Origin: Pelodera strongyloides
Taxonomy: Eukaryota > Nematoda > Chromadorea > Rhabditida > Rhabditidae
Reading direction: 5' to 3'
DNA length: 64,000 bases
Assembly (NCBI GenBank): GCA_036852015.1
Contig: JAANDG010000078.1
Location: forward strand, 124,001-188,000
In this document: in pieces, positions 22,510-35,400 of the stretch
Numbering within the stretch: position 1 is the first letter of the stretch
How the letters are laid out: each line of letters begins with the position of its first letter
Translations under genes and position numbers: made by a program
Notes under the pieces: generated by a model
What the model was told of the DNA's origin: nothing
The model's input: only the letters and a program-made list of their open reading frames with translations
Database searches by the model: none

Positions 22510-25500
22510 ATGCGAATCCTCAGCTTGGCTCTCGGATGCATCCTACTGGTAAGTTACCACTCAGTTTGGAGCTAGCTCGCTCAGCGAGATATACTGTAAA
22601 CGGCACATATACTTTACTGCATACAGTATAGTGTCTTGCGTGAGTGAATAAATCATAATTTTTAACAAGTCTTAAATTTGAAGGCATGTTCGAGTATGGG
22701 AGCTCGTCCCCGGATGCTCGGACGACAGGTCCAGGGAAAACTTCAGCCTACTGAGGATGAGGAGGTTTGATAAGAGAACTTACTATATAGATTTGGAACT
22801 TTTAATTTAAGTCAACAAATGATATCGAAAGTATGATACGTCACTCCACATTTAGTACTTTAGTAGAGTTTAGTAGAGTTCCAGGACCGCCAATTGTTCC
22901 AGTGACATATGCATTTTTAAGTCTTGAAACATATACTTCTTCCAGAGTATGTATGGTTGCCTAGAAGTGCAGTATAGTATCCCGAACTAAAATTTTTTAC
23001 AGTTGTATGAGACATGGTACAGGATAAAATCGTGTAGAATATAGACATACAGTTTGGGTTTTTCATCCATAAATAAAAACCCAACTTAATTTATCCTTCG
23101 AAGTGCCATTGTCATGTCATTACTTCAGATGAACGCCAATTTGTACTCGGGAAACAGCGGCGAAGGACACTTCACACAAAAGTTATGTCATTTCAATCCC
23201 AATCAGACTGCCACATGGGCACAGGTACTGTGAATACATTTAAAACTTTACTAATAAATCTGATAGTAAGTAAAACAATGTACAGGCTAGCGCTAGTCTC
23301 TAACCAGAGGGCCAGCCACCATGAGCATGAGCAATGGTTCACGGTAACCTACCACTTACAATTAGTTACCCCTGTCTGTCAATTGCCAAAGCGTAAAAGC
23401 CTAAAATTGGCATAGTGATTTGTCAGCAAAATTGAGTTTCTAGCCCAAGTTCAGTTGTGTAAAACAACGAGAATTATACATGCTATTGTTCTTGAAACAG
23501 AGTAAATAATAAATATAACATCGTTTAGCATTACTTCTATAACAACAAGTTCCTGGTGACCGGTCAGAAGGACTCCGTGGTCGCGTTTCTGATGATCGGA
23601 GGCGAAGGCCCGGAGAGCGCGCGCTGGGTGATGGACGAGAATTTTCCTTACATTCAAGTGGGGGTCATTATAAAACTTGGAATTGTAGAACCCCACCTTG
23701 CCTGGGAAATAGTCCCCACAATATGATACCCCCGGTAAATACACCCCATTGTAGAATATTACCCCATTTGGTGACATTCTACCCCATCGATTTACATGAC
23801 TACCCCATCTTAATTCAACCATTTTCCGTAGCCAGCCTACTTAGTGACGTATGTCGTAGTTGCTGAATTGTACGGCTTAAAAATTACACTCGTATATTAA
23901 AACACGGAAATTAATCAGTCTACTTATCTAGCAATTCCTCCCCGTACGTAAGTTAGCGTTAACAGATGCCTTAAGTTGGCTTAGCGCAGCTTTCAGAAAT
24001 TATCCAACCTCGCGTTACAACCCACACTGACATTTTATTTTGGTGCTAGTAAAGTAAAAGCCGTGTTGATGATCTGATTGAAATCTGTAGATTTAGCCCT
24101 TTCTATTTTTGTGGACAGTATGCTTTCCAACCAAGTGGTTCAATTGAACAGAGAACGTAACACAGAAAAAACTGATCCCGTTAAGCAAAAGATAACGTTA
24201 TCACCAAGAATTTTCTCTTTTGATTGTTTAATGATTGAATCGGATTAATTCATGGATTGTTTATTTAACACGTTAAAGTCATTTTAACGCGACCACGTTG
24301 TCGTTTCCAATTATTTTTGGAAACAATGATGCCTAAGCTAGGAATGTTCAAGTTTCGTACGAGTCTAAAATGGTAGGAAAAATGTGGTGCTTGGATAGTA
24401 CTTGTTGAATAGTTGAATTACACCTACGCCTACGCGTACGTTGTGGGTACTATAACTATAGGTGGCTTCCTTATGAGCGGCGGTACCGCTTGCCTATTAT
24501 TATGTATGTATAACTACAACTAAGCTATAACTATGTGGTATAACTACCGATTGTGGGTACCGAGCAGTTGTACCGATTTAGCACCTCCGCGTGAGTTCAG
24601 CTATACGTTTGATGCGGGCAAGAGTTGTATAAGATTTGCACATATACATACTATATTGAATAACTTTTCCTTTAGTGGGCCAAGAAGTTCAACGCAGCCG
24701 TCTTCGATTTGGAACATCGATTTTATGGACAGAGTCGGCCGACAGCGTAAGTAAATTTATAATTATAATATTCGATTTAAGTGTGAAATTAAAAGTAAAA
24801 AAATGTGAGAAACTGTCTGTGAGAAGAAGCCGCGGACCCTTCATTAGACTGGTTTATTAATAATATTTATAATTACTTTTAAAATTGATGACACGGATCT
24901 GAATCCCACCTCACTGAAAAATGAATCCCGAATCTCAAAAAGGCTGTTTCTTCACCCAGAATTTGGTCCTTTTATACAGTATCCTTTGTTCTACAAGCTC
25001 GCTGAGAACATTACTGGGCTGCCCTTCATTCAGTCCCAGCTTTAATCCTTTAAAGCGAAATACCAGCCGGTTTTTTAACGCATCTCAAATATCTGCTTTC
25101 TTATGCAGTTAGGCTAAGAGGCTAATTGTAAGAGGGGTCGAATTGGGGCCTATTTTTCTATTCTAATTTATGCTCATTTGCATATGAGGCTAAGAAAGCA
25201 GAGGTACGCGATGCGTTTCAAAAACCGGCCTGTACTTCGCTTTAAGTAAGAAAAGCTTCACCAATTTTTCTGTGATAAATCTCCTAGATTACTCAAAAAT
25301 GGCTGTGGAACAGTTTTGCTTCGTGTGCAAAATTGTGGTAGATATTCGTCCTTTCGTGAGAAAACGATTTCAGCAAGAAACTTAAACTTTTTTTTTGTAT
25401 GGACCAAAGTAACACTCCAATATAGCCTTGCTCTGCCGCGTAGTGTAAGTCTCTCACGTAACTCTCAAGCTTCTTCTTGAGCACAAAAACACTAAAGAAT

Positions 25501-28500
25501 TAGCCACCAAGCATCGTTAAAAATGGACCTTCATGTTGGAACTTTTTCTGAACATAAAAATGTGTTATACACTATTGAGCTCACTTGTACTTTCCCATTT
25601 CCATTATGTTTTACTGTGCTTTTTTCAACATAATGTAATGCGTAGATACGTCAGCCGCTTTATAAGGCTACATTGATATGATGTAAGACATAAAAGGTGG
25701 AAATTATAATTGGCTTTGTGGGAAAATGCCAATTTCTCACAAAAACAACGGCATACTGTAAGTGAAAAGGGCAGTTTGCACTTTAGGCGTCACATTTAAT
25801 CCTTTATTATTTATTGAATTGGGAACGAATTGGGAACCTAAAAAAATAAGCAAATTAACATAGATTCTCTAACTTCTTTGAGCCCGAGTTAACTTAAATT
25901 GGATTACAGAAAGCTGATAAAGTAGAATAACATTGCGCACTATAAAACTATATTTAACAACGGGAATTCAACCGTGTTTTTTTTTTTGAAGCGAGAGAGC
26001 ATAACTACATAGCTGCCGGTTTTTGAAAGGGATGCATGGAACTGATAATAAATAGAATAAAAAATGTGTTTCACTCGACGTAGTGAATCTCATATGCAGC
26101 TCACAGATGAAAACTAACTATTATTTGCGCTAAAGCCAAACAATGAAAATATGATTCCTTTTTGTAAACTTTTTATTAACAAATTCATCAGTACACACAA
26201 AATTAACACAGAATACCTACGGTTTGACCACATCATAATGAAAATAAATATATTTCAGTATCACAATAAAATCCATAAAATCAATAAATAAACCCAAATA
26301 GCATTCCCCAACTTTGCAGTTTTGCATGACATTTTTAAACCCGATCGTCTTTTACGTTCACGGAGATCATGGGATTATTAGTTTTTCAAGCGAAATGCCG
26401 GCCGGTTTTTGAAACACATCGAGTACACCAGCATTCTTGTGCAGCTTATGCAAATGGACATAAAGTAGAATAAAACATCGAGCTAAATTCGAGTAACTTA
26501 GCATAAATACGTAGGAAATCAGTTGTCCACGATGCGTTTCAAAAACCGGCCGGAATTTCGCTTTAATAACAAAGAAACAAAAATATTCAATCATTATTCT
26601 AGCTGTAGGAGATTAACGTAATTACTTCATAGTTCATCGGTAAATGTGCCGAAAAAGATCGCAAATTGTATAGCTACGTAGCTTAAAGGGATCAGCTCAC
26701 CTTAAATTGTGTCTGTTTTTTTTTGTTTCTTTATTTCCTATAAGGGATAATAAAAATTTGGAATACAAAAAGCAGCGTTCTATTTCAATACTCACGGAGA
26801 TATTGGGTGATAAAGTGGTAGATTGATCGGTCCAAAATGGCCTTCCCTTGTTTGTATAGGGACAATTATCCTTTTCCGTTTTGGACCGATCAATCCACCA
26901 CTTTATCACCTAATAACTCCGTGATTATTGAAATAGAACACTACTTTTTGTATTCCAAATTTTTATTATCCCTTATAGGAAATAAAGAAACAAAAAAAAA
27001 ACAGACACAATTTAAGGTGAGCTGATCCCTTTAAAGGAATTTTGTATAGATCCTAATTTAGCATGCGACCTACAATTGTATAGTGTGTTTCTTAGGGCAG
27101 TCTTTGTCGTGATGTCGTAGCATTTTACAAATCTTGTCGGCATACGGTAGGAGTACGCGCCAGATAAGATGTTTATATCCTTTGATAGAAGAGTGCGGGA
27201 ACTCCACGAGGACGCCCAGCTCGGGGTAGGCGTCGAAGAGCCCACGGTAGTGGTGCACGATTAAGGGAAACTTAAATTATCGATTTTTAAAGGAAAATAT
27301 TGATTTTTTTTTTAAATTGGAACATGGGTTGATTCCTGATATTTTGCTTCTTGCGCCAGTAACTTCAAGAATTAGAAGAACTTGCAGGTCTTCATACCAC
27401 TAGCATCAACACATGTAGGTTCTTCTATGAAAGACTGCGTAACATACAACACACAAACAAATCCTCAAATAATAAAGGAACCTCATCTTCGAAAATATCG
27501 TATAGTGGATGATGTCGTCCAGGAATTGAAGTCGTGGTCAACAGGTTCTAAACTGAATTTATGAATGAGACCATCAATAGAAGATTAAGAAAATCAATAG
27601 GATTTAAAATCCATACACGGCGCCATGGCTAAACAAATGATGAAACCAATCCCATACTCCTGTTTTTCCTATGTTCTATTTCAAAGAATACACGCACAAA
27701 AGACAGCATGCCCTGTGATCGCATCCTCTCTGACACATACCTTGTTAATCGCATCCTCTCTGACACATACCCTGTTAATCGCATCCTCTCTGACACATAT
27801 CTTGTTAATCGCATTCACTCTGACACTTACCTTGTTAATCGCATCCTCTCTGACACATACCTTATTAGTCGCATCCTCTCTGACACATTCCTTGTTAATC
27901 GCATCCTCTCTGACACATACCCTGTTAATCGCAGCCTCTCTGACACATACCTTATTAATCGCAGCCTCTCTGACACATACCTTATTAATCGCATCCCCTC
28001 TGACACATTCGTTGCTGTCATCCTTCAGACAGCAAAGTATTTGTGCCATTCGACTTTTTAGCACGTGCCCACGCTTTTTGCCGCCTTGGAAGAATTTGTG
28101 GAGTAGTTTGTCGGACACTGTAATTGGGCGTTTTTTTAAAGCAAAATACTGGCCTGTTTTTGAAACGCATCGTGTACAACTGAATTCTTAAGTATTTGTG
28201 ATAATTTACTCGAATTTAGCTCGATAGTTTATTCTGATTTATGTTCATTTGCATAAGCTTCATAAGTTTCAAAAACAGGCCGGTATTTCGCTTTAGGGCG
28301 TAGACAGCAACGGGGTACATTACTCTCATAAGTAAACTGTACCAGTGTACACTACGTACGAATTCATGGTATTTTTTATGGCCGGGTAAAAGTAACATCT
28401 AAGCTCATCTTCTACCAAAACATTGTGTCTGAGGCGAGGCCGCCACAGACTTTTTACAAATAAATATTCAAAAATAAAATAATACTAACCAACGAGTTCC

Positions 28501-31500
28501 ATCTTTTGATCTTCACAAAGCAAAGCGACAATTTCTCGAAATCTTCCGAAAGAATCGTTTTCCGACAACGTGAATCGATCATCGTCAACCATCGGAATTG
28601 GTGTCAGAAGCACCAAAGGTACACAATGAAGTAGCACAATCAGGGTGTTCATTATTTAAAAGCCTGAAATGATGGATTTTAGGAAAGAAAAGAAAGAGAC
28701 AAACTGCTTACACAGTGACCGGAAACGGAAATAATCAAACTAACAAAAAGCACAAAGATAATGCTTGATCAGGTCACATGAAACAACTGTAATATCGAAT
28801 GGCTTGCCAATGAGGAATGTTACGACGAGATGTGAAGCCGAGTTGAAAATATACATAGTTTGCAAATAATAACAGTAAATTGTAAACAGCTGATACTACG
28901 ATGAGAAGTTGAAGAAACACTAGAGTAAATGGACGATTTTGTAAAATGAAATGTTTATTCTGTAGACAAATTGAGATTCATTTCTTTTTTTTCACAGGTG
29001 TTGCGTTTTTAAAAACTGTCTGCAACACGTCTATAAATAGTAGGATGAATCACTTTTAATAATTTTCACGACCACTCAAAAATTCTAATTAACTCTTGAA
29101 AGTATGCAAATCGGAGTGCCACACCTAGTTTTACTCCTTGAGAAAAACAGCAAAGAATAAACTTTTCCGCCCATTTCCGGTGTTTTTATACAGATTCCGA
29201 TCACTTTCTTCAATAATTACATTTTGATAAGAAAGTAATAAGCCTTGATCAAGTTTATTAAAAATCTATATTTAGCTTTGTCACTATTTCATCATTTTAC
29301 TACAGTAAGGAATAAAACAAAAAATTACAGAAAAATTTAGTTCTAGGCCATATGAGATGTCCTCTTAAAAATGTCTCTGTTTCTGTTCGAAGACTCGGTT
29401 GAAGGAGACTATATATATAAATGTTTATCGTTGAGCAATATTATCTATCACGTAACTATTTCTAACTAACCATAGCATTTCGCAATTCTTACTCGTCATC
29501 AAATAAAGAACAGCAAACGAATATAAGATGTCCTCTTAAAAATGTCTCTGTTTCTGTTCGAAGACTCGGTTGAAGGAGACTATATATATATAATGTTTAT
29601 CATTGAGCAATAGTATAACTAGTTCTACCTAACCAATAGAAATACAATGTCATTTCGTAATTCTTACTCATCATCAAACAAAGAATCTCAAGCGAGAAAT
29701 GGTTAGTCGGTTGAGTGCTTAGACCGCTTAGATCTACTTTCCGCAAATCAGAAAATATATATATGAATCAGAACACAAATTGAGATTTCCCCACACTTTT
29801 TATATATTCGTGAACTCCTGTCTGCGGTAGGCGTCTTCGCCAAAAGCACCGCAGAGGAAACAACAAAAAGTAGTGGAAAAAGTTGCACTTTAAGGGAATT
29901 TGAACCGACCCGCTTGTCATTTTAAAAGAGAGCAAACGGCTTGACACATACTCACTTTTTTGTGCATGCTGATGACCTAATAGATAGAAATAAACGTGCA
30001 GATGTGATGGAAAATAAGGTTTGGTGGGCGATGGGGCATAAGTGTAGCATAAGTGTAGGATGGTGCGGGGATTTGTTAAAAGTAAAAAAAAGAAATTTAA
30101 AGGTCTTTCTTTAGGTCCTCTTTAGTACATAAACCATAAACGGTCCATAGTCTGCTTGGTTCACTAATTACCACTTTGTGATGGTTTCTAGCGTACTGTA
30201 ATACAACTTTTGTAATTGCTAGCATTAAACAAGTAAATTTGTTGTAATAAATGAATATATTCTCAAACATCTTCAAGGAGATATAATTTAGTTTCTGGAA
30301 TCTTTATCTTTATCTTTATCATTGAGCTGGACTACTTCTAAATGACAAACATTCCATTCCACCGTGCACGAACATTCTAATTGACATGATAATTAAACTC
30401 ACTAATTGCCAACGGACGTAGGCGTCAAAGTAATTAACACATCACTCGTCCACGATGTGTGACCTAATCAGTAGACGGCGTTCGTGTAGTGCCTGCCGTC
30501 CCTTTAAATAGTCCCTTCCGAACTTCTTCTGCCCTTTATTTTTCTTTTTCTATAAATTTCACCTGTTCATTTCATGTACATAGTCTTGTCCCTCCCACGA
30601 TTGCACTTTTAAGTTCACAAGTTCGATTCCGGCACGCAATCAAAATAAAAAGACAAACAAAACACTAATCTTATAACGAGATGATACGATATTTGAATAA
30701 ACGAGGGGAATCCCTTAGCAACCGGATTGTAGTTCTCCGGAAATAGGACCAACTTTAGACTTTATTAAAACTTGGTTTTAGGAAAATAAAATAAAAATGG
30801 CCCTTTCCGGTGGGCGTTTAGGAAAAATGGATAAAAATCATATAAATATAACTATACACCCTCCTCAACCTACGCGCAACAATGAAAAAAGTCTCACGAA
30901 ACCATTTATTCCAAACTTTTGTAAGAAAACTACACTGATTGTGAGGAGAATGTGCATTGGAGGACTACTATGATTCATTGCCAGTATAGGATGTTTATAT
31001 AGTTACGCAAATTCCAAATGGGCATAAATACGTCCAAGACCATGAAAACCCTTTAAAAAATTCCTCGATCGCGTTTGCATTCAACAAAAAGAAGCCCACG
31101 CGTTCGGTAGGGCCAGATATAGAATACGGAACATCTAATTACGTAGAGCTTTGTTGTTAGTCACTCTATTTGTTTGCAATTGATAAATATCTACCAAATA
31201 CATGCAATTGATAAATATCTACCATTAAAATATATAAATATAACTCGTAATTATGTAATGTGTGCAGAAATAATAAAGTTGTGAACAAGGGATTTCCGCA
31301 TCATAATACAAATTACAAACTACGAAAATTTACGAAAAAATATGTAATTATTCCTTTTCAGTGACATGGGCGTCGAGAGTCTGATGTATCTGAGCAGTCG
31401 TCAGGCTATTGAAGACATCGCTGATTTCATTCGATTCGTTAACAAGGACAGAGGATGGACAAACCCTAAATGGGTGGTTTTCGGAGGATCATATTCTGGT

Positions 31501-32354
31501 TAGAGGTTTTCAAACATGTCAAATTTCTCAAAATTTTGCTTGGAGATATTCCTTGTTCTTTGTGCGCTGAATTCTGACATGAGAAGAGCAATTTGGTGCA
31601 ATTAGAAGCTTCAACCCAGTTGTTATACCCATTTAGGGGCTTGACCTACTGTCTCTGAGGAGCATTTATGGTGACAACAAGCTTATTTTGTAAATTTTGA
31701 CTGTGATCGAAAAATTGGGGTATTGGACGAGCGGGAATCGAACCCAGCGTCTTTGGATTGCCGGTCCACTGCGTTAACCACTACGCTACCGCCACCCACC
31801 ACCAAATGTTTCAATCACATACCCGTATGAGCGAGCAAGGTTCGCCAAGGCATTATTTTATAAAGGGTTGTTAGATAAAAGAGAAATACGTATTACGTAT
31901 TCAGGAGCTATGGCCCTGTGGTTCCGACAAGCTCATCCTGAACTCGTCGTTGGGGCCGTTGGATCTTCGGGACCCGTTGAAGCTGTTGTCGATTTCTACA
32001 GTGAGTTATTAAACAATAACTAGCTTATTGTTCTTATTAAAATGACTGCATAATTAAACAGGCATACAGATGCTGTTACAACAGTTAAAGCGAAATATTG
32101 GCCGGTTGTTGAAATACATCGAGTACACCAGCATTCCCATGCGGATCATGCAAATGAACAGAAATTAGAATATCGAGGAAACTGTGCATAATACGTACGA
32201 AAATCAACTGTCCATGATGAGTTTTAAAAACCGGCCGGTATTTCGCTTTAAAATAGGTATATAACCATGCATTTCACCTTTATATAGTACGGATACGGAT
32301 TGACGTCACGCGCAGATGAATCTTAGTAATGGCGACCTTTAGTTAACCTAACCA

Positions 32355-32413
<59 letters not shown>

Positions 32414-35400
32414 GCCTCTAGAAGTTTGGGACGCGCATTTTGATAAGTAAAACCCATAAAGCCACTAAGAAAATATAATGTCCGAGATTAAGACCTTATT
32501 ATTAAAATAGGAGTGGTATATTTTTTTAAATATTCTTTATAGGATATCTTGAAGTGGTGGAGAATTCGCTCGGAATGTGGGACAAGAAAATGAATAACAC
32601 CAAGGTCACGTGTGTCGATCAAGTGCGAAAGGGATTCCAGGTTTATTTTAAAATACTTTGATGCATTTCATCTTTTTTCGAGTTTTAGAGATTCTGTGAA
32701 GGTTCTCAGAAATTCCACCGAAAGTGCGCTACCACTAAAGAACCGATAGTCTTGTGATTTATTAGACGTTCTTAGGCTTAGGCATGTTTCACGCTAAAAA
32801 TACTCCCAAGATATGGTCAGCCTTATGGCTTGTAACGAGGATCAACAATACCGTATGTAACTTTAGTACATGTACTTTTATTATTTCAGCAAATGACCGA
32901 TCTGTTCGCTTCTGCTGACGGCCGTGATACGCTCACGGACACTTTCGAGTAAGTATTTTAAATTATTATTAAAGCAAGATATGGCACGTAGTTTTGTTTT
33001 TAAATCAATATGGCACGTGGTTTTGTTATTAAAGCAATATGGCACGTGCTTTTGAAAAGGCGTTTGACAACTGGATTGTGTTGATTTGTGTGCATTATAT
33101 CTACATTCTTTGACCCGCTGCAATCAGTTCGTATGTATCAAAACCATGTGCTATACCACTCCCACTATAAGGGGTTAGGTTTAACTTTAACCCAAACTTG
33201 CTTTTTATTTTTTTCCTGATACCAAGTGATCTGTTATCCAGAGACTGTGATTTGAAATGTATAAAATCGATGTGTGAATAACAAAATGGTGATTTGAAGT
33301 GACCCCGTCACCTCAAACATTCTAGTTTCTATAGTATACTTGTTCTTGTATTGTGTCGTGCAATCTAATCTCATAAATCCATAAAACAATCAGACAAGCA
33401 TGACCACATAACTGATAAGACGGATTAGAAAAATGGGGGTCTAAAATAACTTTTTTTGGCAGGGATAATTTATAAACAGGAGCAAAACTATTCATTATGA
33501 ACGCCCCCAAGAAAAGTTTGATGTCCAGGTGGAAGTATTAAATCTCAGGCAATTAAACGTTCAAAATAATAAATGGAGGTTTACTGCAAAAAAAAAGATT
33601 TTGGTTGCAACGTTTAAACATACGTTCCAAGGAACAAAAATATGAGAAAAGACAACATTCAATGCTAAACAAGGGGTAGCTGGCGTAATGAGTGTTACGG
33701 CAGCCAATTGACTGAAAACAAACGCAAAAGTGTAGAGTTATACGAAACGGTGTACATGTAGTATCGAGCCTCGGGACCCATGCAGAGTTCCGTTATCCTT
33801 CGATCAAGTTATAGGTCTGACTAAGCCTACCACCTTTTTTATCAATATTCATTTAAATTTAAAATTTGTTTTACGCTTCAAGAGCGTGCACCTTTATTCA
33901 AGGGAGGTCAAATACAAGCCTTGCTTATCTTACGACATGTTCCGCAGAGGTCCTGAGCACAGTTCCAGATGACAAATTTCTGGACGTCTGCGGGCTAGTG
34001 CCAGTAGGAATCGCCCATGATTCCCTCGCCGGGTGGTAGTTTCAAAGTTGTCACAGGCCGGAATGGAACTCGGGTCGCGTTAGAGACGAACGCGCTATCA
34101 CTGGACCACCCGGCTCCCACCTTTCCATATTTCCATATTTTCATATTTCATTCCCCATTTTAGGCTGCAGCCCGGGCTCAACGACCTTGATTTGAATGAC
34201 AATGACGTGCAGAATTTCTTCTCTACAATTTACGGTCCCTTCCAAGATGCCGTCCAATATTCGGAGGATAATGCTGTACGCTTTTGATAACACATTTGTT
34301 TCTACTTGCAAACAGCAAATTCCCATTTTCCTTCCCAATCCCGCATAGGAAAATCTGAATACATACTATAACATTATTGTCCATGTTTTATTTCCCATTA
34401 TGAGCTAATTCCGATTAGCGGTATTGCATTCGGTTCCACTCCTTGTTAGCAGTGTAAATTTTTCAAACGTTTTTCGGACAACTGCATTCTCATATATTGT
34501 ATGCAAATTAATATTATCAGTCTAATTATCGTGCAGTAATAATCTACATGCACTACATCGGATTACAGAGACCGGTATACGTTTCAAAACCGGCAATCTT
34601 ACGTCTTTAAAGCCTATAAAGTTTTTATAATGAATAGCAAAATAAAAATTCAATAAGACCGATTTAGGGACCGTTCACGGACGGATACAGTGTTCCTAAT
34701 GTATGCCAATTAATGCTCAACAATGACCCTCTGAAAGGCCTCGCAGCCGTTAATGAATATATGGCCACGATGGACGGACAAAACTTCACGGTAATTAGCT
34801 TTATATGTGGAGATTTCCGAGAATACTGAGGAAAAAGCGGGAGCTGGTACATTAACACTGAGTTGGTAGCTATGAACTCGCGCCGCTGTAAGAAATGTGA
34901 TTTTTCATGTAACCAAGAGTCAGAATCAGGATCAAATGAGGCATAAACCGAGGCTAGTTGGCGTAGTGCGTGCGTGCGTGCTCCAGTCATATTATTATAT
35001 TATGTAAATATATAATTACAGGGAACTTGGAATAACTACACCGAAATGATCACTTTCTTGCAGGACACTTCTTTCGACTCGGATTGGGGTATGATAATGT
35101 TCAGAATTAAAAATTAAAAACTTGTAACCGAATTTTGTTCACATTGCAGTAAAACGATGTCGTTACAAACAAAATCGTCGGTCGGTAACAGGTCGCCAAA
35201 TGGTTTCCACAAAAAAAGACCATTTGGTGACCGCGCACCGACCATTGGGGAACTGCGTACATTATTTGATTTTAGCCTCCGCCCGTGCATGGACCTGGCA
35301 GACATGCACCGAATTCGGATATTTCCAATCCACAGACAGATCGATGGGCATTTTTGGATCCGTTACGCCGAACAAGTAAGATTTTCTCATTAGTTATTTA

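Noticed and set aside
27721..28020. CRISPR-like array of 30-bp repeats
   Set aside because: Units are head to tail with no spacers, in a nematode intron; it is a minisatellite.
27625..28191. Plus-strand ORF of 188 codons rich in Leu/Thr/Ser
   Set aside because: It is the complement of the 30-bp minisatellite, whose period is a multiple of three, so all frames stay open. The minus strand has the splice-compatible gene.
31718..31797. Functional tRNA gene
   Set aside because: Stem pairing is poor, the anticodon loop lacks U33, and a SINE-like body follows.
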